Positions 12,994 through 25,550 of a stretch of DNA of 64,000 nt are shown one piece after another; the stretch's first letter is position 1, and each line of letters opens with the position of its first letter. The notes below the pieces were generated by a model, which made no database searches, had not been told where the DNA came from, and saw nothing but the letters and a program-made list of their open reading frames with translations. A program made the position numbers and the translations under genes. This DNA is from Heliopora coerulea (Eukaryota; Cnidaria; Anthozoa; Scleralcyonacea; Helioporidae). The stretch is from the NCBI GenBank assembly GCA_030142905.1, contig JASJOG010000501.1, positions 1 through 64,000 on the forward strand. The letters run 5' to 3'.

Positions 12994-15900
12994 TTAGTAA
13001 AGGAAAGTGAGTTTCCTTACATTAGCAACATTGCTGTCGGCCAGTCTTTTCATTTCATTGTTCAGACCTTCCGATGTTCTTAAATCCTAAAACCCAGTGG
13101 GGAAAAAAAAAACAACTTGTTTCAACACAAATGCTTCGTAACTTGATACTTGGCTAGTGAACTGCGTTCTTGAAACCAAATAACTTTCATACCTTCAGGA
13201 AACTCTTGCATAGATAATACAATCTTTCGCAGCAAGTTTCGTAATAGTCTGCGGTAGGATCGATGCCATATTTCGTGAGAGATCTTTTAACAACGCGAGC
13301 CAGACGCTTCAAAACGAATACAAGTGAGTGAAGTTTGTCGAATAGAAACTTGTAAAACGTGAAGAGAATGAGTTTCAGCTTTGCATGGTCGCGTCTGGAG
13401 TCTACACTTTCTCAGAAAAAAAAGATAACCGGAGTGTTCAGTAGGAAAGAGTGTATTGTGATTGAAGAATTTAAAAACGGTTTTTATAAAAGGAGATACT
13501 TCACAACTGGAAGTCAAAACGTTTGACGTCCTGCACCTCTTCAGGCACTGAATTCGTGGTTTTGCTTATTTGCATTTGCTGAATAATCCTTTCCTTCAAA
13601 ATACCGCCATGTTTTTATTTGAACAAATTTAGAGCAGCCATGTAAAACTGAAAAGTGCCTATGGGCCACAATGTCAATACATATTGTCATAGGGGCCGCA
13701 TCATTTTGATTCAGTGACATTATGTATTACCGGGTCATATTACAGACGGAAGATCAATGAAATTTTAATTGTCGAGGGCCGCATGCGGCCCGCGGACCAC
13801 ATGCTTGACACGACTGATCTAGAGCATATCTTTTACCTCTTAAAAACGTACACATGCGCAGTTAGTTATCCCACCTGAATGGAATAAGTGAAGTGAATTC
13901 AATTTTACGTGATGATATATAGCGAAAGTAATGCCCGTCTTAGGACGTGGCGTGTAAAGTAAGGGTAGCTGGGTAGACAATAGCTGGCTAAAAAACTGGA
14001 AAAAAGAAAGCTCACTCGAAGAAGGTGCCCAGAGGCAAAAAAATAGTTTGTTGTGTTTGCAACAAAGGAAAAACGTCGAGTTAACCGAGTCAAAGAAATT
14101 ACGCCATGAATGGAAACAAAATAAGTCTGTAAAACCTATGAAAAACATTGTGAATCCACAGAATGGAATGTTGATGTAGGAAGAAAAAACCGAAGCAACG
14201 ATAAATGAATACGACTGACGCTGTGTCAAAGCTGGTGGAATCGACACGGCTATTTTTCTTCAGGTAGGTAGACTAAATTCCAAAGATTGGTATATTGATG
14301 ACATGGAATATAGTGGATTTTCCTTAATGTAAGGAATACAGTTGCGCCCTAGATGTTTAAATAAACAGCTGAAAACAATGTGGTTAGAAGAGACAATAGC
14401 CAAGTAAAAATTCCGATTTAAGCTGTGGTTTATACTATCCTTCAGGATACTTACTCTTTTATGCCTATCCGATCGCTTTTCCTTTACGTTAGAATTAGAG
14501 CCTAGAAAATATGAAAATATGGGTAAAAACCCAAGTTGGAAACTGTCGGATCATAATGATATTTTCATGTTTTTAAACGTTTGGTTGAAATGATTTAAAA
14601 CTTAGTGCAGATTTACCATAAAGTTAAACCAGTCGTAAATCGAGTCCATCTTGGAAAAGATTACGGTATTACGTAATAGCTGATGCACTGTTAATGGTAA
14701 TTTTAGAGTTTGCAATCTGGGTTACAGACTACTGACTACCACTACCGACCACTTGTTGTGGGTAGAATACCCATAAAATCGACCCTGCATACATTGAGCA
14801 CTAGTTGTACAGGTCAAACTTCACATTCGAGCAAGCCATTTGCATACCTGATGGAACGATGGTTTCACTTCCATCGAATGACCTCCGCTTTTCCTTTCGT
14901 AATTTGACTTTTTTGGCATCTGCAGTTTTGTGCTTTTTAGTTCGTTTACTTGAGTCTTCGTTCGCCTTTGCACTCGATGCTTTCGAGGTATGAGCGCTCG
15001 ATTCTTTTAAAGCAGATCTGTTGTAACAAGTAAACAAACTCTTGAACTGGCGTCTCTAAGTTACACTTTAATTGATGGGCACTACAATCGAAATATTGCA
15101 GTTTGTAACACAAGACAAAAAGACATACGAGTTCTCACTTAGCTTTATTTTCTTTAATGCCAGCAGGTTCCACTTGCTTGCCATATGAAGCTTGAATGTT
15201 TGTCTCAGAAGCTCCATCTGTTTTGTTCTGGTTGGAGGATTCTTGTACAGACTTCCGTTTCATGCCTTCTAACTTCGCCTTTGCCAATGTCTTTGGGGTG
15301 TTGCAGATGGACAAAGTTTCGTACTTGACGTGTCTTGGAAGAAGTTTAGGTGAAAAACTATGCATGCATGGGGTGTTACTGCTGTCCGTACAGTAGCTAA
15401 AGTTGAAAAGAGAAATAGTCACAATAAATGTGCATTGCAGGACCAAACAATCAGCGACAGAACGACGACAACAACATCAATACCAACAGCAAGGGCAACT
15501 ATATAAAAACATCACAACATAAACGGTAGCAGCTGGAGTACAACTAAATTATAAACCATAATACAAAAAAAAGGTACGAAAAGAGATAGTCACTGTAACG
15601 AATATTACAGCAATAAAATTATACGAATTTTAACATTCACAATTACTTTCACAAATGAACTTTTCCACTCACTCAATTCCAATTGCCGTTTCACGACTCT
15701 TTGCAACGTCTAGAGAAATTATAGAAAGAGAAAACAACGAATAACGAGGTAAAAAAAGATCAATACTAAGCTTAATCTAATCTTAAGCTAATCTTACAAT
15801 CGTATTGGTGTGTAAACGCACTGAAATCAATATACGCTTGTAGATTTAAACGCAGTCATGTAAATGCAATCTTAGTTTGGTGGATTTAATCAGTTACCAA

Positions 15901-18900
15901 GGGGAATTAGAAGTTCCTTTCTTTGGTTACCTTCTTGCTTTGTAGGCCAATTCTTTCTTTTTTCTTCAATCTTAAAGAAAATTGCATAGAATTGACATGG
16001 AATACGTGTTCAACTGTGCTGATATTGATTTTAGAGCACGCGGTGTAGGTTTCAGGAATTGTAAACTGTTACCTGTTTTCTTAGAGCCTCCAGTTCTTTC
16101 TTCCTGGGTTTTCCATCTTTAGTGAAATGCTTTAGCATTTCTGTTGGGTCTAAATAGACTATGGAATACGTAACAGCAGGTCTCAAGATAAGTACGGCTA
16201 CTTGACAGAGGGGGAAAAGATGTAACTTCTGCATTCAACAATCATATTTAGCGCGAAGTAAAAATCGAATCATGCCGAAATAAAGGAAGATGGGGTTTCA
16301 AAAAAAAATATTAGAAATAATAATGTTCATACTATCTAAAACTACGGTAACATGTTAAACATTCTTCGCGGCTGTTATTAAAATTCTCGTTAATAATTAA
16401 TGACGAAAACACAAAAAAATTGGTCCTCGTTAATATACCGCAAATCAGATATTAAAATCATTCTAATTTACATAGCTTTCCCTTTCATTTTCTCGGTAAA
16501 AATTTCCTGAAACTTAATAAAAGCCGGTCAACATGGTCATTTCAATGCAATCCCATACAGTTCGACCGCTGATAGTGTATGTAGGTAACGCTAATTTTTG
16601 TCTGTAATGAATTGTGGTTAATTGTTCGGTCATCATCTTTTTAAGTACCGTCAATTATAGCTACCATAAAGATATGCCGTAATTCCGACAGAAACACCAA
16701 AATTATGCACTGATCATTGCCACGGATATTTCATCTTACAGAACTAACAGTTAAACTGTATTACCTGCTAAAGACCATTGGCTTTTCAAAGGACTTGCAG
16801 CTGTGCTATAATCAAATAAGCTCCATTAGTACCAGACCGGTAAAATAGGCTGGCAAAAAGAGAATTAGACGATCAAATACAGAGTAAAACCAACTGGCAT
16901 GTCGAATGAAAGCCATGTTGAGGAAGTCCTTTATCATGGCAAATCACTCTGAAGCAAAACATCGTGCGCTTTCAGGAAACGGCCATCCCGTAATTCTTAG
17001 AATGGAACAAGCCACTTTGGGGAATTGGAACCGTTTAGGCCGGAGAAATTGGGCCTAATGTACAAGAAAGTCCATTCTGGTCGAATATTCCCACTTGTTA
17101 AAAAACAAAATTGTCGCGCAAACCCGCAGTACATGGTACGTCGTATGATGGGACAAAGAAGGTCAACAGGATGTAGCTTTTTTATCACTGCTTTTTTCCT
17201 TCAAAAGAATGTTTGTGAAGGCCAAATAGAAAATATGTCAGATGAATCTCAAGTTTAAAATGACCGACTAAACTATCATGTTGAAAATTCCAAACAGCCG
17301 GACCCTCAAGAAACGTCCTGATAACGCAGTCTCCGGGCATGCGCAGACAAAATTTCGTCTTGTTTCAAGCCTCGGTCAATTCTGTTAGCAACACGTCCAA
17401 CTGGACTGACCAATTCTAACCGTGTAAACGGAAAGTGTCCATTTTTATTACCCATTAATAGTGTCAAGCCATTTAAGCCATCGTCTCTCAGGCCAGGGTT
17501 TCTGATCAAATGGAGGTACGTGCTCTGTAAAGAGAGAAAAAAAAACAATAATAAGATCGTGAAATGATTAAGCAGTTACGGTAAAGTTTCGATACCATCT
17601 GGCTAAAGTCAACACTTAGGAATACCTGAAATACAAGGTGATAAGCAATCACTCTCTGGAATTTGTTCCTCGCTAGCAAAAACGTTGTTTGATAAACTAG
17701 AACGGGAAAACAATTTTGTATCCGTGCAATATCCATGGTAAAAGTAGTTACATCTCATTCAAGTCAAGTTATTAATCTGTAAAATACGGTATCTGTTATT
17801 GCTTTTTACACTATTATTTAAAGTTTTCTACGGTTGCAACTCACCTGCATTCCTTCGCTGTTTCAGAATAAATGGTTAAAAGAATTTCCCACAGTTCTGA
17901 CGTGGACAAACATGGTTTCTCCTCGTTTTTAACTTTGACGTCGACATTCGCTGAAAACAACAGAAAGCCTATTTTCACGGCTAAAACTGGTATAGTAGAT
18001 CTATGAACACTACATCGTGCAATGGAGAATTGTCATTACACTTCTCAGCTTTACTCGTTATTGGTTTTTTCTATAGTTTTGTTGGTAACTTGCCTTTCTC
18101 ATTTATTATCTTTTTTGAGATATTTGGGTTCCGTTAGAAAAATGAATGTCCATCCACTTCCAATGTAATGTCTTTTTTTCTGTTAAATTTCCCGCTAAAC
18201 GTACCGAGAAACTAAACAGCCAATCAGCAAGCAGCAAACATACTGAGCTGCGTCACAGCTGCTCACCGGCGCAGAAAATTCAGTGTTTTGTTGTTTTAGA
18301 TTATGATGCAGTAGTTTTGAAGCCTATTGACCTGTCAAATGTCTGAATGTGTAAGATGAACAAAAGAAACTGTGAATGATACGTACATAACCTTTTTCTG
18401 AGGGAGCGAAAACACACTTCATGAAATTCCTTCATCCACTTCGCAAATGACTCGACAGAAACCTGAGGTAGACGGACGACAGCTTTTCTCAGTTCATCAA
18501 TGGCTCTCTCAGCTTAAAAAGAGATATTCCAGTACAGAATAAGTTCACAAGAAGCGCCAATTCGGCTCGGTTTTCGAAGATCTTGAAGTTCGTCAAGCAC
18601 ATTCTCATAGACTAAGTAATTAAGTTTTCAGATAAACTCCATGCACCATTAATACAAATCTGAGGCTTGACCAGGTATGTCGCGAAAAACTGGGCGTGAA
18701 CTGTTTTTCGAATGCATTTTCAGTTTTACTCGTGAACCAAGCTGAAAATACAATTTGCATGTTGGTATCATGCGACTGAGACGACCAGCAAAAACAATTT
18801 TTTTTGCCAATGTATTCTCTTTTTACAGATTCAAATTCTCATTCTTTTCTGGGGAAAGGAAAGATGATTTGAAGGGCGCACGATCCCACACGACATGATC

Positions 18901-21900
18901 GTTGGATACGATTCTTCACCCTGGTGTATGCGATCAAACCTTAACAGCACAATTCTTGCTTACGATTCGTAGATGAATTTTGCAGTTCCTCCTTCCAAAG
19001 ACTCTTGTGAGTGGATCGCATTCACCAGGATGAACATTTTTGTGCGCCTAATGTATCGAGTGGATCACCGTGGATCTTTACAGAGAACACAATTCCCTCA
19101 CCCACATCTCCAAAGTCAGTGGGCAGCCTTCAGAACTTTTTCAGCAGTTTTGACTTATAAACGAACTGTAGACATAAACTAGGAAAGACGGTGCAGTTCA
19201 TATTTTGAATAAATCAGATAACGTAACGTTGGAGAAACGTTGATCACGCTAGCTCTATTTCAAATACTCTTACCGTACCTGGTTTTTCAACAGGAAAACT
19301 TGCTCCATATACAGAAAGTCTCGAATGAAGGTCACATATAGACTTTTCAGGCCTCAAGAAATAGACGACAAATATTCCAGGCTCAAGTGGGTATAGCAAA
19401 AGATAGAACGTTTCAATTGGTTTCGTACTCTCTCTCGCTTCATCTAAACAAAAGGAAAGACAAACTGTAAATGCCAAAAGGAAAATGGCGCAATGCTTTG
19501 CACAGGCAACTCGACTGTTTAAAAAATTGTGACAATGTTGCAAGAAATCCAAAGAAATCGCATATTTGGCGGAAATAAAAAGGCCCTAATCACCAGCGTA
19601 GCAACTAACTTCTTTTACATTTCTGACCACTAAGGACTACATGCCCCGTGCAGTGAGGAATTTTCGTACCCAGAGCCTCGCGCAGTAGACGAAATGACAG
19701 ACAAACTTACCACTCTACCCCTACTGCGCACGCGCCCACGTGGTAATGACTTGGCTCATAACTATTTAGCAGCCACCTCAACTCGTTAATTGTGAACACT
19801 GTCAGGTGCTTGCGGCTGAACGGTATCACGATAAGCGTGAGCATTACATAATATTTCGACTTTATTTCAAAGTCTTCCTCAGACCAAATGATATTACAAT
19901 AACATGCCAGAGTCTATATACAGGAGGTGTGATGACATCATCGAGACGGAATTAGGAAACACTACCGGTAATGCCTATTTACATGCTGAGATGTTGAGAC
20001 GCTATGATGCTAATTAGAAAATTCTCACCACCACGAATAAAGCGGTCTGAGGATGACTTTGAAATAAAGTCGAAGTATCACAGTTTCAACAATAGTTTTA
20101 TCTTGTATTGACAAATCTTGAGTTTTCAAGATGAGATTATTCTTCGGAATATGTTTTATTTTATTACAAAATATTCCGCACAATATTGGAAATGCTTTAC
20201 CAAGTACTGAGTTATGCTCTCCGGTCTTGACAAACTCAATCCAATCCTCCGTACAGTGTTTTCTCATTTCATTAATAACATGACAAGACTCCAAGGACGC
20301 CAGCAACACAGTTTCCTTCATCTACGCAATCAACATGAAATGACTTATCAGTTAGTAACTGTACATATAAAAAAGGCTGATGAAAGGTATTTTTGTTTAT
20401 ACTGTATTATTACAAAGTATTTATATATATATATATATATACACTAGTACGAGCAGTGCCGTACCCAGGGGACCCAGGTAGTCAATTGGGGCACTTGCCC
20501 AGGGCGCAAAATTTTATGGGGCGACATTTTCAGGAATAAAAATTCAACTTTTTTGGTCGTTTTTCTAGACTCAAATATATTTTGCAAAGCTCAAAAAAAA
20601 AAAAACAACGGTTAAATCAAATGAATGTCGAATTTACCCTGGGCAAATGACCACCTAGGTACGGTCTCTGAGTACGGGTAACTGTTTAGTATTTATCGAA
20701 AAGTTCCTGTCGAACGCAAGCATTCTAAATATTATGCCAACATCTGACCAATGATAAAACAACCTCTCTACCTTGTCATTAAGTTCAAATCCAGAATTCA
20801 TATTTGATAACTTTTCTATTTCAAAGACTCGCTTTAGCAACGTCTTATGATATCTGAAGGGTACGGTTCAGGAACTGTAGAATGGAAAACCGCACGTCCG
20901 AATAATATTGTAATATGGCTCGTAACCTTAGGGGTTCGAACGAACCCCCGTTGGAGGCCACTGATAGCGACCAGGAACAATTTGACCAGAAGTTTATTTT
21001 ACAAACAGGTAGCTGGTCAGTGCATGAACACGTCCTCTGCATATGTTTGTATATTTGGTTAAAAGAAACACTTGGTTTAATACATTCCCTTAACAAGAGT
21101 TCAATTTTTCTTAAATAGAGTTTGTCAATACGAACGCCCCTTTTAAAACCTCAGCTACGCGCCTGGTGCAGGGGCCAGGGGTAGAACGGTTAACGAAGGT
21201 GCTACAACTATTGGGTTGTGCCCAGTCTCCCGGGACAGGTCTTTAAAACACAGACCGAAAATTGTCATCTTGTGACTTGATGTTCAAGTTGGAACAAGAA
21301 ACAGACAAGTTGAAAACGGTAATATTTCAGCTCTATTTCAGACTCATCATCAGACCAAGATGTTTACAAAGCTCACTACGTTATATATATATATATATAT
21401 ATATGTAATTACAAATATATATAACGTAGTGAGCTTTGTAAACATCCCCTACAGTTTCACAGTCTGCAGTATGGCTATATAATAGGTTATAGCAAAGGAT
21501 ACAGGATAAATCTGTATGGAAAGGTCTTCCACAGTGGAATACAACATCTACTCAACTCACAGATGACTTTGATACTGTTTGCTAACATCTCTTTCTCACC
21601 TTTGGAAATGTCAATTTTGCTTTCACAATCTGCATTCCTGACAACATGAAAGAACCTTCATCACTCTCGACCCCCACCTACCACCTTGCAAAGAATTCAT
21701 GGGGATCGATACTTAGTAACAATACTTACCCATTTATTTTTATCTGGAACTTGATTCTGTTCACTTTGTTCAAAAGAACTTTTCTTGGGCTTATTTTTGG
21801 AGATATAGCTTTTGTTTTTGGAAAATTATGGCCAATTACCAACATGGGAAACTTATTCTCAGAAACTCTAATTTAGGTAACTTCATGCATGGCGAAATTC

Positions 21901-24900
21901 AGCACATGGTAACAGAAACAAGATAACATAGCCATTGGTCTCATGGAAGCTGTATGCCTATTATCATATAAAACATCTTTATACCTATTGAAGTCAGTCA
22001 TGGTAATCTTCCATGAAGCCAAATTACACGCTTTTGACAGCTGCCAATCATCGTTGTGGTTTACCTGCTAGACACATGAAAAGTGGAGATCAACATATCA
22101 TGCCAAACATTTCTTTCACTTGTTCTTAATAAAATTGCCCATAAGCATTAACAGCCAGTAGTAACTATAATACCAGGTGAACATTTCACTATACACAGTG
22201 AACACATACCTGGGTAGTTTGTTGGTCCTCAGGTGATACTAGTGACCCATGCCATACAATGTTGGTATTTGCTAAAGGTTCCACTGTATCTTGTACACTT
22301 GTCAGAGTAATATCAAGCTCTTTGTTCCAGGATTCATGGAGGTAGTAGTTACTAAATGAAAGAAGTCAAAGAGGGATAATATGCTGTCATAATAATAGTG
22401 ATAATGAGGACAACAACAGTTAAAATAAGAATTGTAAAGTCATTCATCAAGTTTATTTCCTAAAACTCTTCAAGAATTCATGAGGAAAACACAAAGTGAA
22501 AATCACAATCCTGTCATCTTCATATATCTGATACAGAATCCCTCCATCTTCTCATCAAATATTTGACATTCAAAAAACATAACTGTCAAACTTTCTTCAT
22601 CAATTAACATACAACAGGTTTCATTTAATAAGTTATTTAACTCGTTAAGGGGCAGGGCTTATCCCCTTGGCAAGTAAAATCGTCTGGCATTAGCCAGAGT
22701 AAAGTACTTAAGTGCACTCTTAATCTTTAATGTATTAAAAAACACATCATACTAACTAGCTTCACTGAATCTAAAACATTTGGCCATCACCTTATGCTTT
22801 ATGTCTGGTAAAGTACTTTTACTTGGTTTTTATACTTTGAATGATATTGGTCATAACATGAATAAGGTGTGATGTCCAATAAAAACAACTCTCCTCCAAA
22901 ACAAAATATTATTTAAAATGTTTGTGGCAGGATCGAGTAATTAAAGTAATTATTAAAATCAAAACTTTGATAAGTTAATTAGTTATTCCTCATTGGATTA
23001 CAATATTCAATTACCACTGTTCATCCACTGAGTCAAAAACCCATGTTATACAAGCACTGTTCCATGTATGAAGTCTTTTCAAAGCTCCATATAAGGGTAT
23101 ATTTTTGCTGGAAAGACAATTGTAAGAATTAAATGTGAATACAGACTGAGAGACACATTTCTTACCAAACACAGTGCAAATCACAATTTAAAAAAATAAT
23201 AAAGATCATACTTGAAAAATAGAAAAAGGTGGTGAAAGAACAACTAGTTAGAGTACACATGTCAGCTAAATGATCAGCACAAAGCAAACAATCCTCTTTT
23301 ACACTACCTGATATCCACACATTCACTGTGCCCACAAATTAGCCAGTAAATTTTCAATATATAACCTTAGAAAAGTTAGATAAATTAAATTAATGATAAC
23401 TACCATGGAATAAATAAAGAATTACTACTAAATAGGGAGAAGGGAATTATTGTGAGCAATTTTTAATCAGTTTTGATCAAATTAATTAATGATTATTTAA
23501 GTATTTCACTTCACTTTAATCACAGGACTAATCCAATTGATTTTTCAGTCATTTAAAGATCACTGTGTCATGCCAAATTATAAATGCTCACAGGTAATTA
23601 AAAGTCTTTTGAAGGTGTGAATATAATTAATACAAATATTATGTTAACCCACCAGAACATGGCAGCTGATCAGCAATCTCGTGCAGCTGTTCTGCAACAT
23701 TATCTGACCAATAGCCTTCAATTGATCTTGGGAAACAAACAAATACCTTCTAAATATCTGATGATTAATGACTGACAGTTATTTTAAGCCTTGAAAAGAC
23801 AAATACAGATCTTGCAAAACTAAAAGTACAATTGAGCATATTTTTGGAAGTGAGTGGTTTGAATCTAGGAGTATTATGACTAGTTGGTTGAGGTTGAAAA
23901 GTCAGTCAATACCATTACTAAGCTAAACTGGATGATTAAATTTAACTCCAATAACTATCTACTGTATCAGCAACATATAGTATTTTATGTGCTGGAAAAG
24001 TCCCAGCATAATTTCCTTTAACAGAAAGAGGTGTCTAGGGGTTAATGTAGAAAGACTACCTTAATTGGTCCTTACCCCAAAGCAGGCCACTAAAATAGTT
24101 ACAGATACAATTTATAAACTAAGTTTACTTTTCTTGATCTGCAACAGTGAAGTTATTTGAGAACTCTTCTATTCTGGCCAACAATGTTTTCAAGCTAAGG
24201 TCCTGATTGTAGTCCTCTGACCAATTAATCCAGTTTTCTTTGGCACAATTCTGATTTTGGTTTTCTTCATTCTCTTTTTCAATGCTACCTTCGTTTTTCT
24301 ACAAATATTTGAAAATCCAGTCGCTGAAGCATAAGTAAACCAAATAAAACCAAAACCTTCAATTCTCAAAGGACAAATGACTGCTCATACTGTGTGTAAG
24401 TATTTAGTTAATTTATTGTACCAACAATACAAGATTAGAATAACAGACCATGCAAGAGATTCTTACCTTTAGTTTATCAGGAAAAACCAATCGGAACAAA
24501 AGCTTGCAACTATTGAACAATTCTTGAGGTAGTCCTGAAAGATATAAAATTTCATATCAAGTTAAATACTGGTGAAAGTCTGTTCTTTAAAACATTAATG
24601 AACTACATAGTTGACAAGTTTAAAAACTGACCCCAGAAGGTTAAAATGAAGTAACTTAACTTGTGTATAGATATACTAAAAGAATTCATGGTACTTAAAC
24701 ACCATAGTTTAAGGTAGTCAAGGGACTTCTACCAGTAGCATGGTCAAGGGGGGGGGGGGGACTTGGATGGCTTACACTGCTGACAAATTCTATATCAAAG
24801 CCAGGTTATGAGCAGGAATGAGCAGGCATTTGGCCCTCCTCAGAAATACTGAGGAGGGCTACCCTCTGATGTCCCTCTGCTAAAATATATTTAAAGTCAA

Positions 24901-25246
24901 GTGATTATGGTTATTACCATTATGTGGAAAATCAGAGTTTGGCTCTTCTTCATGGTAAATACACGAACTTAGTTCCTCCCACAACTTTGTAAGCACATTT
25001 CTATAATAGGCCTTGTTCTCTAAAGATTAAAAAAAGAAAAAAAAAACAAAACAAAGGATGATTAGAGATAAAATAACAACACGTTAAACTGTTTGAATGC
25101 ACCTATAGCACTGCAACTTCCATAGAATTAATTCCAGTAGCTGAAAGAATTAACTAGACACCGACACCATCATTATTATATTTCCCGTATTTAATACCTT
25201 CGGATTGTTTGCAAGCAGTCAGTAAAACAATTTGGTATTGGTTCAT
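12994..25246 (-). CDS. MTBP: MTBP orthologue, replication-origin firing factor (at least 21 exons)
   Basis: Exons, 5' to 3': 25246-25198, 25019-24918, 24534-24467, 24298-24129, 23726-23653, 23107-23015, 22351-22210, 22067-21985, 21637-21600, 20853-20772, 20321-20201, 19443-19279, 18512-18387, 17950-17845, 17522-17452, 16158-16073, 15709-15669, 15396-15139, 15017-14848, 13401-13193, 13086-12994. Phases join except between 23653/23107 and 21600/20853, where a small exon or another splice site is missing. About 780 residues are covered (human about 904). MTBP binds Treslin/TICRR and promotes CDC45 loading at origins; it was first found as an MDM2 binder. Family-like blocks are MNQYQIVLLTA (start), GALKRLHTWNSACIT, DPTEMLKHFTKDGKP, SICNTPKTLAKAK, a Lys-rich basic stretch, and a C-terminal block ending FLKDLRTSEGLNNEMKR. 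The donor at 15,669 is weak, and a GT after ...DSNVAN (13,020) could extend the C-terminus. The introns hold several mobile elements. Confidence 0.86.
13640..13816. mobile_element. Remnant of a hAT-like element in an MTBP intron
   Basis: The right edge reads GGCCGCATGCGGCCCGCGG followed by a CATGCTTGACACGACTG end. GGCCCGC-rich termini running into TTGACAC...CTG are typical of hAT-type elements. I cannot define the left end or a target duplication, so the span is approximate. Confidence 0.4.
17001..17166. repeat. Dispersed repeat family R2, copy 1
   Basis: AATGGAACAAG...TTTGGGGAATTGG...GTTTAGGCC...GTCCATTCTGGTCGA...CCCGCAGTA is shared in the same order with 48,709-48,870. The copy lies in an MTBP intron. 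No coding sense is evident. Confidence 0.55.
18890..18975. repeat. Dispersed repeat family R3, copy 1
   Basis: The shared order is (C)ACACGATA, about 10 bases, TTC/TATCACCCTGG(C/T)GTATG, then GGCACAATTCTTGCTT. The same order recurs at about 25,935, 57,095 and 58,408. Confidence 0.5.
19851..20078. repeat. Foldback element in an MTBP intron
   Basis: A 35-bp arm at 19,851-19,885 (ATATTTCGACTTTATTTCAA...CCTCAGACC) is matched in inverted orientation at 20,044-20,078, with about three mismatches and a 158-bp spacer. The related string TAATATTTCAGCTCTATTTC...ATCATCAGACCA recurs at about 21,320, so this is a repeat family rather than a lone hairpin. Confidence 0.65.
20454..20670. mobile_element. hAT-type MITE (217 bp)
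   Basis: Inverted ends CAGTGCCGTACCCAGG and CCTAGGTACGGTCTCTG are imperfect mirror copies starting with CAG. Flanking octamers AGTACGAG (20,446-20,453) and AGTACGGG (20,671-20,678) agree at 7 of 8 bases, as expected of the 8-bp target duplication made by hAT transposases. The element lies in an MTBP intron, with a (TA)n tract just to the left. Confidence 0.72.
21359..21446. repeat. Near-perfect palindrome with (TA)n centre
   Basis: GATGTTTACAAAGCTCACTA and its exact reverse complement flank a TA-rich centre, forming arms of about 30 bp. It can extrude as a cruciform. It lies in an MTBP intron and is probably a foldback mobile element. Confidence 0.7.
22637..22703 (+). repeat. Dispersed repeat family R1, copy 2
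   Basis: A well-kept copy: TTAACTCGTTAAGGGG, a GGGCTTATCCCC hairpin, CAAGTAAAATCGT, then CTGGCATTAGCCAGAGTAAA. The CTGGCATTAGCCAG palindrome is intact. It lies in an MTBP intron. Confidence 0.7.
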
Positions 25247-25550
25247 GTTTTAGAAAAATAGATACGCTAAAGTTTTAGTACAAATTAATTTAAATAACAT
25301 GCGTAGGTAAACGCGGACGCAAAATATACGACAAAAATCGATGGCAAGTCAACGAAATGTAATCCGACATCTTGGTATTTTTCAGTCTATATTTTCGCGC
25401 GCTTTTATCATCACTTCTCAGTTCCAGTCTCGTACGCGCACTTCGGGGGGGTGCAGTAGAAATATCTTGACACAATGCATATTAAGCACTTCCTTTGGAA
25501 AGTTTGTTTCACTTTCTCTTTTTCCTAGGAAAAAATTATTAGTCTCGATT
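25247..25550. promoter_or_regulatory. Shared divergent promoter region of MTBP and NPEPL1
   Basis: The two start codons point away from each other and are 304 bp apart. The interval is locally CpG-richer than its surroundings and contains TTTCGCGCGC at about 25,393-25,402, which fits the E2F consensus TTTSSCGC, and a CGACATCTTGG string at about 25,366. No TATA box is obvious. E2F control would suit MTBP, a replication factor; this is inference from the motif. An in-frame upstream ATG for NPEPL1 (25,341) and a possible 5'-UTR acceptor (TTTTTCCTAG, about 25,528) also fall here. Confidence 0.6.

Noticed and set aside
13840..14247. 135-codon minus-strand frame inside an MTBP intron
   Set aside because: Phe/Ser-rich composition typical of AT-rich non-coding DNA, no family resemblance, and it does not fit the phase chain of the MTBP exons.
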